Shown here: positions 11,643 to 24,204 of the stretch, in pieces
How positions within the stretch are numbered: position 1 is the first letter of the stretch
Layout of the letters: every line of letters starts with the position of its first letter
Assembly: GCA_047967505.1 (NCBI GenBank)
Contig: CM106539.1
Source of the DNA: Dipteris shenzhenensis
Taxonomy: Eukaryota; Polypodiophyta; Polypodiopsida; Gleicheniales
Direction: 5' to 3' (one strand)
Length of the DNA: 64,000 nt
Made by a program: the position numbers and the translations under genes
Notes under the pieces: model-generated
Databases searched by the model: none
Told to the model about the DNA's origin: nothing
The model's input: the letters and a program-made list of their open reading frames with translations, nothing else

Positions 11643-12752
11643 TTATTTAAACTTTTTTTGTAAGATCATGTTCTTCTCCACATCTTCAACTAAAATAGGT
11701 CCTTCCTTATAGGTGAGGAGATCAGCCAAGGAAGCTCTGGTAGAGTTCTCAACCAAGAAGGTAAAAGAGTACTCCTGTAACTCTACTATCCATTTAATCA
11801 TGCTCCTTGAGATGTTTGTACTATTCAACATATGAGGCAGTAGTGAACATGAGGTGAGAACCACAAAAGGCCTGGACAATAGATAAGACCGAAATCTCCT
11901 ACAAGCATACAAGAGGCTAGCCAGGACCAATTCAGCCGCTGAATACTTCCTTTCTACTTCACTCTTTACCCTGCTGGCATAATAGACAGACCTCATATAT
12001 CTGGAACCCTCTCCCTGCTGCAAAAGAATAGCACCAATAGCATCTGGTCCTACAGACGGATTCACATAAAAAGTCATGGAATAATCTGGTGGCTTTACAC
12101 TTGAAATATGAGTCAAGGATTCCTTAACTGCCTCAAATACCTCTTCACTCTCTGTCGTCCATTTCAGAGGCTCAGATTTTACCACCTGCTGAAGAGGATA
12201 CAAAATCTGAGATAACATATGAATAAATCTCGACAGATACTTCACCTTCTGGAGAAAGGTATGCAATTGCTTGGTATTCTCAAGAGAGGACAGCATAACT
12301 AAAGCTTTTACTTTACCTGGATCTGGCTCAATCCCGTTCTCAGATACAATATGCCCTAATATTTTAATGTTGGTCTGAGCTAACTGAGTCTTCTTGGGAT
12401 TTAATTGACCACCATTATTATCAATCTCATAAAATACCTGATCCAGCTTGCCACAGTGCTCCCTTCTTCCACTGTACACACAGATGTCATGAATAAACAC
12501 TTTACAAAATTTATCCAGGAAAGGTGATAAAATTAGATCTGAATTCTCCTGATAGTGCGAGATGATAAGGAAAAAAAAGGAAAGACAACCAGGAATTATG
12601 TACTTCACCATGTCAGATAGCTGAGACTTCATAGGGATCAGCTGCAATGTGGGCTCGTAGATGATGAGCTTATGAACCAGGTACGAGAGCATGTGTCTTT
12701 GTATTAGGCACCGAGACAAACCCCCCACAAAAACTGACTGAACATGGATCAC
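11643..12752 (-). pseudogene. RT-RNase H, N-terminally truncated (Tat-like element)
   Basis: The frame starts inside the reverse transcriptase. Fingers and most of the palm are lost, and the first recognisable motif is KVFIHDICVYSGRREH, where the catalytic Asp-Asp pair reads His-Asp. LGHIVSENGIEPDPGK, the connection, and the first RNase H (YYASRVKSEVERKYSAAE) follow. Gag, protease and the RT N-terminus are absent between here and the 5' LTR, so a large deletion removed them. Confidence 0.85.
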
Positions 12753-12829
12753 ACAGACTCAAAGAGAGCCAAAAGACTACACAGCCCGAAACAGATAAAC
12801 TTAGAACTGAACTTCCCCCCAAAACTCAG

Positions 12830-14311
12830 AGAACAGTCAGCCTCAGAATACTATGAACCCACAGCCCACACTCCTAAGCTTCCATCAAGAACAACAGCTC
12901 GTAACTCCCACAAAGCTGCAACAGCGCCACCAACAGTCCTTCTCTATCAGTACCCAAAAATCTCCCACGATCAAATCAGCATAAGATCACAACCATGTCA
13001 AAGAGGCTTCCAATTCCTTTAGGATAGCTTCTCTTCCCTCACAAAGCAGGAGATCAGTGATTGATGAACATCTGCAGCAAGCATCAATCTCACGTTCTTC
13101 CACGAAGAGTGCCCAGCTCCTTTAGGACAACCATCATCGATGAAGGTCACGTTCCATTGCCCTTAGCCTGCAATTTCTTCGTCCCTCTATCTCTTGCATA
13201 CGGAATTCATGGAGTCTCTGTCGCTAAGATTACTCCATGCTGCATCGTAGCGCCACCAACAGTCCTTTAGATGATCTTTTGTGCATCAGCTCACGTGCAA
13301 ACGACGACCGTCCTGCCTGTGTGGTCGCCATGCTCAGCCAACTACAAACAGCTTGCTATCTCTGGAGATCTTCAGCGGAAAGGTCCTCTCAGCGCACACA
13401 AGCTCACAAACTCCCTTACGTGAAGATAACCAGCAGCGTCCGCAATAGCCCTTCTCTCCCATTCGATTTGAATTCACCACGTAGCTGTAACCCCGGAGCA
13501 CCCAGAGCTTATCCTTTCCAAACCTAGAGTCCCTTTGTGCCAAGCATGCAGTCGAAAAAATCCCCCTCCCATCACGTACGTAGGCCTTCAGTTGATGGGT
13601 GACTAGCCTTTCGCTTTCATCTACTAGACTCCTAGTTACGTGCGTCGCTTCCTCTTTACTTCAGAAATTCTAGATTTCTCTACAGCGCGATCGATCGCAA
13701 TCCAAAAGCTCTACATTCCTTGCTACGTAGCCACCTTTGCATGAGCAGGATGCCTTCCCAATCAGTCCAGCCACCTCATCACGCAGGATTTACCACTCTT
13801 CCATTAAAAAAATGCAAATATCCCCCAAGGCACATTAAATGCACATTTCGGACCTTTGGTCACACAATTCCCACACACATTAGCATGCACATTAAGACTT
13901 GCATGTACCCCCGTACACACACATGAAAAACCCCTTGACATGGACACCAGAACATATCAAATTCCCGTAGCATGCAAGACCACATGCAAGACCACATTGA
14001 CTCAGGAAAATTTAAAAAAAACCCCTTCATGACTTGATTTTACATGACCCCAAAAACATTTTCACTTGACCAGACACTGGATACCCTTGCTCTGGAAATC
14101 TGGTACAACCACATTGCATTTCATCATTTCCCATGAAGTCCCTGCAAAACATACTTTATTGTCTCAAAAAACTATACATTAGTCCATCATGCTTGTGAAA
14201 GAAAAATCCACAAATGCCAAAAGCCCACACCTACCCTAGATGTGTACAACTATGTGCCTACTCACAGCTATATATAGTGCTCAAAAACTTGATACAGGTT
14301 TTGTCCTATCA
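12830..14311 (-). repeat. 5' LTR of Tat-like Gypsy element (about 1.5 kb)
   Basis: Partner of 8463-9860. On the minus strand it opens TGATAGGACAAAA at 14311. No tRNA primer site is seen at its inner edge (12753-12829), consistent with a deletion reaching from the leader into RT. Target duplications could not be matched. Confidence 0.85.
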
Positions 14312-14389
14312 CCGGCATCATGGGGACATGAGCTCGGTCCTGGATTGGGAATGAGCGCTTGGCGTTGAGAGCAGGTTTGGCCGGGGATC

Positions 14390-15560
14390 TAGGTGAGCGT
14401 CCTAGTGCCTTTAAAGTATGTCCAAGACAAGTCTTTGTCATCCCCTAGCTTGTTTTCAATGTCTCACCTAGGTGAACCTCGTACTATTTTGGCACGTGGA
14501 TCATGGATGTCTGACTCAAGGTTACATGCCCAACAGTGGTCACTAAGTGGATCTGGGGAGTGTGTAGAAGTAGTCTATTATTTATTGCCTAACAGTGGTC
14601 ACTAAGTGGATCTCGTGTGTGTGTAGAAGTAGTCTTATTCATTGATGTCTGTGCTCTTGGCTAGATGCTGGTCTCGTGAGTGTGCCTTTGAGACACAATG
14701 GGTTGTGCACCGTAGGTCCGGGTGGTAAATGACCGTGTGCATATTATGAAAACCCCACTCAGAGAGGTAGTAGTACGTATCAAGAACATCTCATAAGCAC
14801 ATGCTCCGCTATGTCGATCACAAAGGCTGCAGAGTCTCACCACCTCCTCTTTCCTAGTCTCAATATGGAACCAGTGGAGTGAGGTCTAAAACACTAGCCC
14901 ATGCCTCTCCATACTTCATGTGAGACGAATCTATAGATACCTTGGTGGTCTGAATCTCTCCTCGGACAGGTGCATGAAGTACCCTTGTTAGAATACCATC
15001 TCAATGGGATGTGGCTCAGTCGCAGATACCCAAAGGAGTTCTCCATGAGATGTATGGTGGGTGTAAGTGCCTCACACAGCAAAGCCAGCTCTCAAAACAA
15101 AAAACTAGAATAAAGATGTCACAATTGTCCCTCATGACGCTGTTAATAACTTCTTGTAGTGTGTGAAATGACACATCTGTGTGTAAGAGTCGAGCTGCAA
15201 ACTCTGCGAGTATAAAATCATGTGGAATGCACCTCTTCGCCCAGATCATATGTGAGAGCATCATGACTTGTAACCTCTTCAATCCAACCCAATCAGTCTC
15301 TATAAGATCCACTCTTCAAAAAGCTTTCGCATATAGCATGATTGTTTGACCACAGAATCAAAGAGGAGGTCTTTGTGTGCACATGCTGAAGATGGGTTCA
15401 AAAGCGTTCTCTCTCCAATCTAGCCAATGCAGCATGGCTTGTAGTCACTCTAGCTCGAGTATCCGGTTTCATACTGAGAATAAGAATCTTATGGGATTAC
15501 ATCCCAAATACACATACAATGGGACAATGTTGGCCTATGCCCCAATGAACGTTAATAATT
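14390..15560 (-). mobile_element. LINE-B remnant, post-RT region, minus strand
   Basis: The minus strand reads ALARLERERF (about 15430), then LKRLQVMMLSHMIWAKR (15290-15240) and further weak matches. All correspond to the post-RT region of LINE-B (LARLERQCF and VERLQILMLSRMIRGK in the copy at 48640-52900). An HIETRKEE and LCSLCD end near 14860-14830 matches the C-terminal Cys region. Heavily decayed. A 64-bp duplication (AACAGTGGTCACTAAGTGGA twice) lies at 14530-14640. Confidence 0.6.
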
Positions 15561-15676
15561 TGCTTGGACGTTGGTAACACTACAGGAGTAATTTGCACTG
15601 GAGTTGGGCATCACTGGTGTTGATCATGCTAATCTTAGTCTTTCCAAGATTTGCCCGAATTCTTTTGTTCCATATA

Positions 15677-16005
15677 CTAGATGGAACAAGATGAATCATG
15701 TGGGCACCTTATGAGTCTACGATATGCCCACAAAGATATAGGCAACCACTTCTCCCATTCACTCATGCTCTTCTCGATCATCTTAGCAATGATGTTGCAC
15801 AAAGTCCCATCCACTAGAATATTACATTGAGGATGATATATTGAAGAAAACATATGCTTCACAGTTGTCAGAAAGTTTGGAAAATCTCATCTCTTTACGT
15901 GGGGCCATGATCTATTATTATTTCAAGAGGGCATCCCCCCGATAAAGCTTTTTCCACAAAGAAATGAGCCATCCTCTTGGCACTACAATCCATCACCACC
16001 CTTTT
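15677..16005 (-). mobile_element. Ty3/Gypsy integrase scrap, minus strand
   Basis: The upper part reads AKRMAHFFVEKALSGGCPLE then IIIDHGP, covering the second catalytic Asp region. The lower part reads YHPQCNILVDGTL, then LPISLWAYRRL, where the catalytic Glu of the LVERAN-type motif is changed to Asp. A frameshift separates them. Unrelated in detail to the Tat-like integrase nearby. Confidence 0.7.
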
Positions 16006-16130
16006 TTTTTCCAATGAAAAGGAGAGAAGGGAGAAGAGAGGGAGAAGGGGAGATGGGATAATAGAGGGAGAGGGAGAAGGGAAGGGAATAATGAAGGGGG
16101 AGGGAGTGGAAAACACAAACGCACTACAAG
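16006..16130. repeat. Purine-rich low-complexity tract
   Basis: GGGAGAAGAGAGGGAGAAGG-type sequence on the plus strand; no coding content. Confidence 0.7.
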
Positions 16131-16264
16131 GGAAACAAGAGAACACCCAAAGACACTCTTGGAAGAGAAGAGGAAGCTTGTATTTCAAACTTGAGCATAC
16201 AACAATGAATACCAAATTATAGCAGTTGGCCTTTCATATAAGCCACCTTTTGAAGGGAGGGCCT

Positions 16265-16440
16265 GTTAGGAAATGTAGTCAATTTGAGTGACTTTTAGTG
16301 TGTTCTAGAGTAGTACTATACTACTTTATATCCTAGAGTGCCACGTGTCACTATGGAACTTATCCCATATACATTTGACACTTAGAGTGTGTGTGCCTAT
16401 CCTATAAAGGCATTGTACTTTCTCATGTCAAATCACTCAA
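16265..16440 (+). repeat. Truncated LTR start with TATA box
   Basis: A purine tract (GAAGGGAGGGCC) is followed at about 16265 by TGTTAGGAAATG, the usual polypurine-tract/LTR junction. A TATA box CCTATAAAGG lies at 16401-16410. The LINE-A remnant begins at 16440. No partner LTR was found in the window. Confidence 0.45.
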
Positions 16441-17900
16441 GCCTTAAGCCTTTCTTGATAGGCTGCTATGCTTGCTAGAAACTCCCAAGAGGTATCCACA
16501 GAGGCATGTACAGCTACAAAGGGAAGGTGTGGTATCACATCCAAAGAACAGGACTCAACCTGATGATGTTGAATCAAAATGGCCCGAGAGGAGTCAAGTC
16601 TCTCATAGAATACCTGAGGCCCTGTAAGAGAAATCCAAGCCACTGAGCCCCATGTCATAAAGAATGGGGAGTGGGCAAAGTGACTGAAAATCTTGGCTAC
16701 CCCCATCCAAATCATCCTCGCCTATCTGCAATCCCATAAGCAATGCTGAATCATATCCAAAGCAGAGAGACAACGAGGGCAAGTAGGGTCGGCTCCGAAC
16801 CTGGATCTCCAAAGGTTCAATGCAATCCCACCATGGATAGAAAGCCAAAAGAAAAGAGTGATCTTTCTATTTCTGTGGGATTTCCGGAGTCTCTTCCAGA
16901 AGCACCTCTGTAAATCCGCCATGATATCAAATGCCTCCCAATGAGGAACTCTGGACGGTCTCCAATCTCTACTACTGAGCTGGAATCTCCTGGCATTATT
17001 AACCGTGTAACGAAAGAAGGGGATGCTCTTCTCTCGATGCAGCCAAAGTCTCGATGGAGAGAAGCCGGGGGTCTGGGTCGAGGAACCACTCTGAATCTGA
17101 TCCCTGCACCAAAAGATTTACAACCCTGATAGGCTGAAAAGAAGACTCAAGCAAGATGTCCTCTGTGGACCTGAACAATCCGCCACCATCATACACACCA
17201 AAAACCAAAGCATCCTCATGTGCATCTCGAAAGGCCAAAACCTGAAGAGGAACTCCGCCTCTTGTAAAAGCACCTGCCCAAGTGGAGCAAGTGAGAGGCA
17301 TATCATCTGTGTCTACCCAATCCGCTAGAAGGGCTGCCTCAATCTGCAAGATCCTCCTTGCACTCCCTCTGAGATGTCCTGTCAATTGAGATTTGGTCTC
17401 CTCTGGAAGTCTGCGGAAAGCTTTCCATGACCCCAATGATGAGGCAAGTCCCCTCTCCCACCTAGACCATCTGCCAACTCACTGTCAAGTAGCTCCTCTT
17501 CCCTTCTGATGGAAAGTCTCAGCCCAAAGATGTAAGCTTGAGATCTAACATAGATACTCATAGCTTCAGCCACGAAAAAAAAAAGAAAAGGAGCAAGGGG
17601 GCATCCCTAACGGTCTGATTTGGAAATCTGAAATCTCTCACCCCTTACCCCACCAATAAGTACCTTGTTGTGGGTTGATCTGTACAAAGAGGAAACACCT
17701 CTAATCCAAGCATCTGTAAAGCCAAAACGTAGAAGGGTGCCCTCCAAAAAACCCCAATCTACTTTGTCATAAGCTTTCTCAAAATCCAAGAGTACTAGAA
17801 GATATTTTTGACGATGATCATAATGCCAAAATCCTTGGTGAAGGAAATTTCGATGATCTGAGCTTGGGTCTAGGTACCAACTTGAAGTCAATAAACACTA
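16440..17900 (-). mobile_element. LINE-A (L1-like) ORF2 remnant, RT to zf-RVT
   Basis: Down the minus strand: RT palm A (LLVLLDFEKAYDKVDWGFL, about 17800-17740), RT end (AEAMSIYVRSQAYIFGLRL, 17573-17510) breaking off at LLDSELAD just before the catalytic Asp pair, then a post-RT domain (HLRGSARRILQIEAALL at about 17380), and a zf-RVT zinc-binding domain at 16920-16725 (ADPTCPRCLSAL, then HCLWDC). A deletion removed the rest of the RT. Closest relative is the copy at 53270-55765. Adds no function to CFAP58. Confidence 0.85.
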
Positions 17901-18115
17901 CTCCACGTGACCCAAAACTTTGAGAGGCTCAAAAACAATGTCCACAAGGATATCCTCATCCCTAGACCTTCCCTCAAAAACAATGTCCACGAGGAAATTT
18001 TGATATCTGAGCTTGGGTCTAGGTACCAACTTGAAGTCAAGAAATACTACTCCACGTGACCCAAAACTTTGAGAGGCTCAAAAACAATGTCCACAAGGAT
18101 ATCCTCATCCCTGGA
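17854..18115. repeat. About 150-bp direct duplication
   Basis: GAGCTTGGGTCTAGGTACCA at about 17859 recurs at about 18010, and the following 100 bases (CCACGTGACCCAAAACTTTG onward) repeat closely. The second LINE-A scrap starts beyond it. Confidence 0.8.
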
Positions 18116-18815
18116 TCTGGATAACCTTCCTCTAGAGTGAACATCAAAAACCAAGGTATCGCCATCCGAATCTTGTCAAAGCCCTATAACTTGGAGTAGG
18201 ATACCTGACCTCGTAAAAGCCTCAAGGAGTGTAGGGCTGCATCAATATGTTTAACTCTTCTTTCAATTCCTCTGAGGTGACTTACCAACTGAAGCTTACG
18301 ATCATAAAAACAACTTTTGAAATACTTCCAAGCCCACAAAGGAAGCGGGTCCTCTGTCCCAACTAGATCACTCCATATCACCAGAAGTACCAAGAGCTCT
18401 GCCATGATCATCAAGTATGGTGTCATTCCACATGACATGCTACCTACCAATCTCTTCTAGAGAAGAGGAAGGGATTCTTTGAAGATCAGTATGGCAACCA
18501 TAAGGGGGGAGGAAGGAACCCTCAGATATGCTGAGGCAAAGATCCACCAGGTATTGTCCATCCAATCGCCACCCGAAGAGGGAGGGCTGGATTGTATGCG
18601 ATGAATGAAGAAATCTTTCCAAGGCTCTTTTCCTAGCGAAAGCCCCCTCACCACAACCTTGCAAAGCAAGGCCCTGCACTACAAATCTGGATCGATAATG
18701 TTGAGGCCCTCTTCATGTGTGGGGAAAATCAAGGTCTCCCAAGCCATCTAGCTCTCATGTCTGCAGAACCAGCAAGCCCCCTAATCCTTGTCTGCCTTTT
18801 GAGCTGAGTGATGCA
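18116..18815 (-). mobile_element. LINE-A post-RT scrap, minus strand
   Basis: The minus strand reads MTQLKRQTRIRGLAGS (about 18810), MLCKVVVRGLSLGKEPWKDF (about 18665-18610), and LVSHLRGIERRVKHIDAALH (about 18300). These match consecutive blocks of the LINE-A at 53270-55765 (CKVVVRGLMPGQEPWKDF, HLRGVARRIQQIDAAI). It is a separate copy from 16440-17900, because its C-terminal blocks sit upstream of that copy's RT. Confidence 0.75.
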
Positions 18816-20870
18816 ATCTTGTTGGCTTCAGCCCACTTCAGCCCACCTGGTAACAAAATCTGTAGCCACGATGATATAACACTTCCCATGGTGGGAGCGT
18901 AGTAGAGGTCCCACACGAAATCCAGCCCCCACTTTTAGAAAGGGAATGGGATGTAGTGTGCCCCTTTTCAGCTCTCTCCTCCCAAAATCTTGGCAGTTAT
19001 GGCAAGTGTCACACCATTTGTGAATATCTCTATGCATGCTTGGTCAAAGTACCTTGTCGCCAAAATCTTTTCAGCTAAATACTCAAGCAACTTAACCTCT
19101 ACAGGTACCCTCGTGACAGGACTCCGTCACTTTTCATGCTTCCTCCCTCCCAATCATTCTTGGCAGCACCAAGTCTTTCCAATGTATCTCCCAACAGCCA
19201 ATAAGGCTTAGCCTTCTCACAAGCAACAAAAGTTGTTCCTATTTGGAGAACCTCTTAGGAAGGGTAGCTGAATATATCCTGCAAATCCTCCAAAGCTGAT
19301 TCTAAAACTATGACAGTCAATGTCTCCCTAAGAGCCTCCTGGGCTAATGCATCGGCTCGGGCATTTTGTTCCCTGGTAATGTGCAGAAATGAGCCCACCT
19401 CAAACTGTTTGTACAACAGTCTTGCTTCTTCTTGCAAGGCTTGAAGGTCTTATTGGACACCTGCCAAGTTTCTTGCATGTGGCATATTGCCAATAAAGAA
19501 TCACCACAGACACCAGGCTTCCGAACCCAATTTCTTGGCTGTGTTTTAAGGCCAAATACTCAGCTTCATTAATTGAGGCTACTGAGTTTGCTTCTTTTCC
19601 CTCTTGACCATCAAGATCGTAGAAGCATATTCCTATACTTCTCCTTTCTGTATCCCTTTGGAAGGCTCCGTCAAAGTAAAAAATATGCACTGGCCCATTC
19701 ACTTTTTGGTTCTATTCCACGGATCCTCTTTAATCTGCTACCTCCCTTCCTATGAGTATGTCTGCTAAGGTAGCACTAGTAGAGTTCTCCATGACAAAAG
19801 AGAACTGAAACTCCTGCAACTCTGCTAACCACTCTTCCTCTCGGTTTAGGCTTTGTTACGAGATACTACATGGTCACTGAATCTACCAAAAAGTCAAAGG
19901 GCTTAGGCAGCAAATATGACCTGAATTTGTGTACAGAAAATATCAAAAACAGCCCCTTCTTCTCTATTTCTGAAAACCTCCTTTCAGCATCCACTAAACG
20001 ATGAATAGCATAATAAACATGCTACATATTCCCCTTCTCTGCAAGGTACTCCTCAAATATACTGACACTGACAAAGAAATCTTTCCGCCAGTCATGGAGG
20101 ACCACAGCATTTCCTTTAGCATCTCTCACATCTTTTGGGTCTGTCCTGACCATACAAATTCAGCCCGTTTCTTTGTCACCTGATGAAAGGATGAAGCTCC
20201 TGATCCATTTCCAACGAAAGGCACCCATAATACATGACTTTCTGCAAGAAAGTCTTCAGTTTCCCAGTTGTCCTTCATGCTGGCAATGCATGTATCGCTG
20301 AGAGCTTCTCAGGTCCATATCAATCCCTCCCACTGAAATGTTTTGTCCCAAGAAATGTCTTTTGCTATATGACATTTTCTGGGGTTTAAATTCCCATGAG
20401 CATAATCTATCCTCTTTGGCACCAAATGAGTCTTTTCCAAATGTTCTCTAATCGAACTGTAGATGCAAAAGTCACCTATAAGGACTCGTATGACTTTCCC
20501 CAAATAAGGTTCAAACACCTGACACACGAACCTTTGAAAAGTGGCGGATGCATTGACTCAAACCAAAGCGCATTACCAAGAACATAAGTCCCCCAGGGTC
20601 TCACAAATGTCTCCGTCCTCTGATCTTCTTCTGCAATGCAAAACTGATATTATCCTGAATATCCATCACATATAGTATACCTTTCATGTCCAGCCAACTG
20701 ACCTAAAATTTCATCTTGAAGAAAATTTAAGGATAAAAATCTATCTTTGTGCAGGCATTCAATGGACGCATATCCACACAAAACCATTGCTTTCCTGCCT
20801 TCTTTGGTGTAATTACTACAATTGACCCCCATTCCAAATAAGATAAAGCCTAGAAAAATCTCATTTCAGA
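18816..20870 (-). mobile_element. Second Tat-like Gypsy remnant (RT, dual RNase H, integrase start)
   Basis: Down the minus strand: RT fingers (RKAMVLCG, KDRFLSLNFLQDEI, CDGYSG; 20832-20650), RT palm with Gly for the first catalytic Asp (VLIGDFCIYS, about 20480), a tether end (ENSTSATLADILI, about 19800), then the second RNase H (VHIFYFDGAFQRD at 19690, INEAEYLALKHSQEIG, HITREQNARADALAQEAL at about 19370). Last come the integrase H2C2 part (WCDTCHNCQDFGRR) and FVTRWAEVG at 18840. Broken by stops throughout, and no LTRs are attached. Confidence 0.8.
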
Positions 20871-20879
20871 TCCATCCAT

Positions 20880-21800
20880 TGCCCATGATCAGCACATGCT
20901 CGTGGAATTTCAGGATGATCAATGCAGGATCGAGGATCCAAAGAAAGGATATGAGATTGTGGCTAGAGGCACTTATAAGGCCAGCATTGGTCTTTACAAG
21001 CTTGATGCTCAGCCCTATAATCAGCATGCTTTGGCTGTCTTGTATGCTACTCCCAGTGATTTATGGCATGCCAGGTGTGGTCGTGCGCATCACAGAGCTT
21101 TGGCATACATGCATAACCATAATATGGTTGATGGTTTGCCAAAATTACAGCAGCCTGCTCAAGAGGTGTGTGAAGGGTGTGCACTTGGAAAGTTACATCA
21201 CCTACCTTTCAAAAAGGATGGCCCAAGTACAGTAAGAGCAAAACAGGGTTTTGTAGATTGTGCATAGTGATGTTTGTGGACCAATGAATGTAACTACCCA
21301 TAGAGGGTATCGGTACTTTGTTACATTCATTGATGACTATTCCAGATTCACGTGGCTCTTTCTCATGAAATGCAAATATGAAGTGTTCTATTGGTTCAAG
21401 GAGTTCAAGGCATTGTCTGAGAACCAAACCAATTCCAGCATTGGAACACTCAATTTCGACAATGGGAGAGAGTACACTTCAAATGCCTTTGAAGGGTACT
21501 TAAAGGAGAATGTTATAAGGCATCACAAAACAGGCCACATACACCTCAACACAATCCAATTACAGAGAGGAAGAAGATGATTCTCATGGAGATGACACGG
21601 TGTATGCTGAAATTTAAGATGATGTCAAAAGCATTTTGGGGTGAGACAATACTTACAGCTGCATATATTCAGAATCGATGCCCTACAAAAGCATTGTTTG
21701 ACAAGATGCCTTTTGAGGCATTTTATAGCTACAAGCCCAAGGTGAATCATTCAGGGTATTTGGGTCAGCTGCATATGCTTTGGTACTAGCTCAAAATTGA
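20880..21800 (+). pseudogene. Copia integrase region (Copia-2)
   Basis: Begins in the GAG-pre-integrase domain (LWHARCGRAHHRAL, then CEGCALGKLHHLPF) and continues after a frameshift at about 21260 into the integrase core. That core has VHSDVCGPMN with the first Asp, LNFDNGREYTSNAF with the second, and a damaged NPITERKKM with the Glu. Then come KAFWGETILTAAYIQNRCPT and a stop. Gag and protease are missing, so the element is 5'-truncated where it meets the Gypsy remnant. Confidence 0.85.
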
Positions 21801-23905
21801 TCCAAGCTGGATGATAAGAGCATTAAATGCATCTTTGCGGGGTATAGCACTGAAAGTAGAGGCTTCAGGCTTTATGATCCAGCCACAAGGAAAGTTATCA
21901 TAAGCAGGGATGTTTTATTTGTTGAGCATGATAGCGTGCACCCCATCAATGAGGATTTGCCTCCATATGATGATACGCCTCTGGATATTGTTCAGTTTGA
22001 GGATGATGTTGATTTGGGTCCTTCAGTTGATTTGGGTTTTCTAGTTGATATTCCCTCTACCTCTCAGACTCTAGCTGAGTTGCCACATGTTGAGGGTGCT
22101 TCTTCCTCGAATGTTTCAGATTTGCAGACAGCCCATGGAGAGGGACAAACCGATATTTGGAAGCACTACCACCGTCGTGTCAAAAGATGCAACTCCGTGT
22201 GCACTTCTAGTTGCTATTCCCAGTGGTATAGCCAGCAGTATAGGCGAAAAATCAGTTCCAAGATGGGCTTGGTCAACTCTTGCAGATGCCAGAGATCAGC
22301 CCACTTTCGGGAGAATCGGGGTCAGCACCAAAAGTGCTCAGCAGCACGTTCATTTTGCCTTGATGACTACGGTGATGGAAGCTGAAACTGAACCTCAGCG
22401 TTTTGAGGATGCACAGGGACATCTCGCGGGGCAGGAAGCCTTGAAATCAGAAATTAGATCCATTGAGACAGATGGTACATGGGATTTGGTTGATCCTCCC
22501 ATAGGTAAGAATGTTGTGGGCACCAAATGGATCTACAAGGTCAAGTATCATGCAGATGGTACTATTGAGAAACACAAGCCCCATCTTGTTGCCAAGGGGT
22601 ATGCTCAAGAAGAGGGAAATGACTATGAGGAGACCTTTCTCCGGTAGCAAAAATGACTACCATTCATTGTGTTGTTTCTCTTGCTACAAATTATGGTTGG
22701 TCAGCCTATCAGATGGACGTTAAGGCTGCCTTTCTGAATGGGGATCTCAAAGAGGAGGTCTATGTGCAGCAGCCCCAAAGTTTTGTGGCGAAGGGACATG
22801 AGCACAAAGTATGCAAGCTGAAGAAAGCATTACATGGGCTCAAGCAAGCACGTGCTGCATGGTATCACAAAATACATCAGTTTTTGCTGTCCCAGGGCTT
22901 TGTCAATACACATACAAAGCCCAATCTCTATGTTCTGCAAAGAAACACAGATTTGGTCATTCTTGTGCTATATGTGGATGACATTATACTCACTGGCAGT
23001 AATTTGCAGAAAATTGCAGCAGTGAAGTTCGTCTTATGTCAAACATTTGACACGACAGATCTCGGGTTGCTTCACATTGTCTTGGCATTGAGTTTTGGCA
23101 GACCCAAGGGGGTATATCTATGTCACAGCAAAGTACTCTAAGGACCTCTTGCAGAAATTTAAAATTGAGAATTGTAAACCTGAGGCCACTCCATTGAAAA
23201 AGGGAATCAAGCTGAGTAAGCATGATGAAGCTGAAAATTTTGATGGCACACTCTACAGGCAGCTAGTGGGTAGTCTTATCTGCTTATGTTCCACTAGACC
23301 AGACATTGCCTATGCCATAGGGTTACTTCGTCAGTTCATGCATTGTACCACAGTCACGCATTGGAATGTATATGTACAAGGTACACTCTCTCATGGGTTG
23401 CACTATGCTCCAGATGGTGACATATTGCTCAATGATTTTTTAGACTCAGATTGGTCAGGGGACATTGATGACCGCAAGTCCACTTCAGGTTATTGCTTCT
23501 CATTGGGCTCCGCATCCAAAGCCGTGTCTCTCTCCTCCAATGACGCTGAATATAAAGCGGCAAACGTAGCCACTATGGAATGTATGTGGTTAAGGAAGCT
23601 ACTGCATGATATGCATCATGCTCACGATGGTGAGGCATCTCCGATCTTTTGTTACAGCCAAAGTTGCATCGCCATTGGCAAACAATTCCGCCTTTCATGC
23701 TCGCATTAAACATATTGAAAATCACTATCATTATGTGTGGGATTGTTTTCAGGATGGCTTCATTGATCTTACATATTGTTCCACTGAGGATAACGTGGTG
23801 GATATCTTGATGAAAAGCTTGTCAGCGCCTCTCTTCAAACGTCATCGACATAGCTTGGGGATCAGAGACATTCAAACAATGTCAAGGGGGGTTGTAAAAT
23901 GACAT
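21801..23905 (+). pseudogene. Copia RT and RNase H (Copia-2)
   Basis: After a variable linker, the RT starts at about 22390 (GTWDLVDPPIGKNVVGTKWI), breaks at YEETFL/R, and resumes in another frame (MDVKAAFLNGDLKEEVYVQQ). The catalytic LYVDDIILTG is intact at 22968-22997. A frameshift near 23090 leads to LLQKFKIENCKPEATPL, then the RNase H (DSDWSGDIDDRKSTSGYCF; LSSNDAEYKAA) and the tail ending GIRDIQTMSRGVVK at about 23900. At least four frame breaks, so it is not functional. Same family as 464-1845. Confidence 0.88.
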
Positions 23906-24030
23906 TGTTTTTCTTTGTACCCCCATAGGTTGCTATATCCACATGTGGATGAATTTGTGCAACCATGGTACTTTAGGTACTTCAAGCACTTCTCAGATCA
24001 TTCCAAAGTTCATCAGCCATATTAATGAGG

Positions 24031-24175
24031 GGGGATTTGTAGAGATATACAATGATATGGTTAGTTGAAGTTCACTTGTGTTCACTTCTTGCTCTCTTGT
24101 GTTCACAATCCATATCCATTTTGTTCCTGCATACACTATTTGGGGAATCGGAAGTATTCTAGTTCCAATTTGTAC
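24031..24175 (+). repeat. Polypurine tract and 3' LTR start of Copia-2
   Basis: GAGGGGGGATT precedes TGTAGAGATATACAATGATA at 24038, matching the LTR start found on the minus strand at 463. Similarity ends at about 24175, where a chromovirus fragment begins. Confidence 0.6.
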
Positions 24176-24204
24176 ACTATCCAATTGCCTTATCCAATTG
24201 CCTA

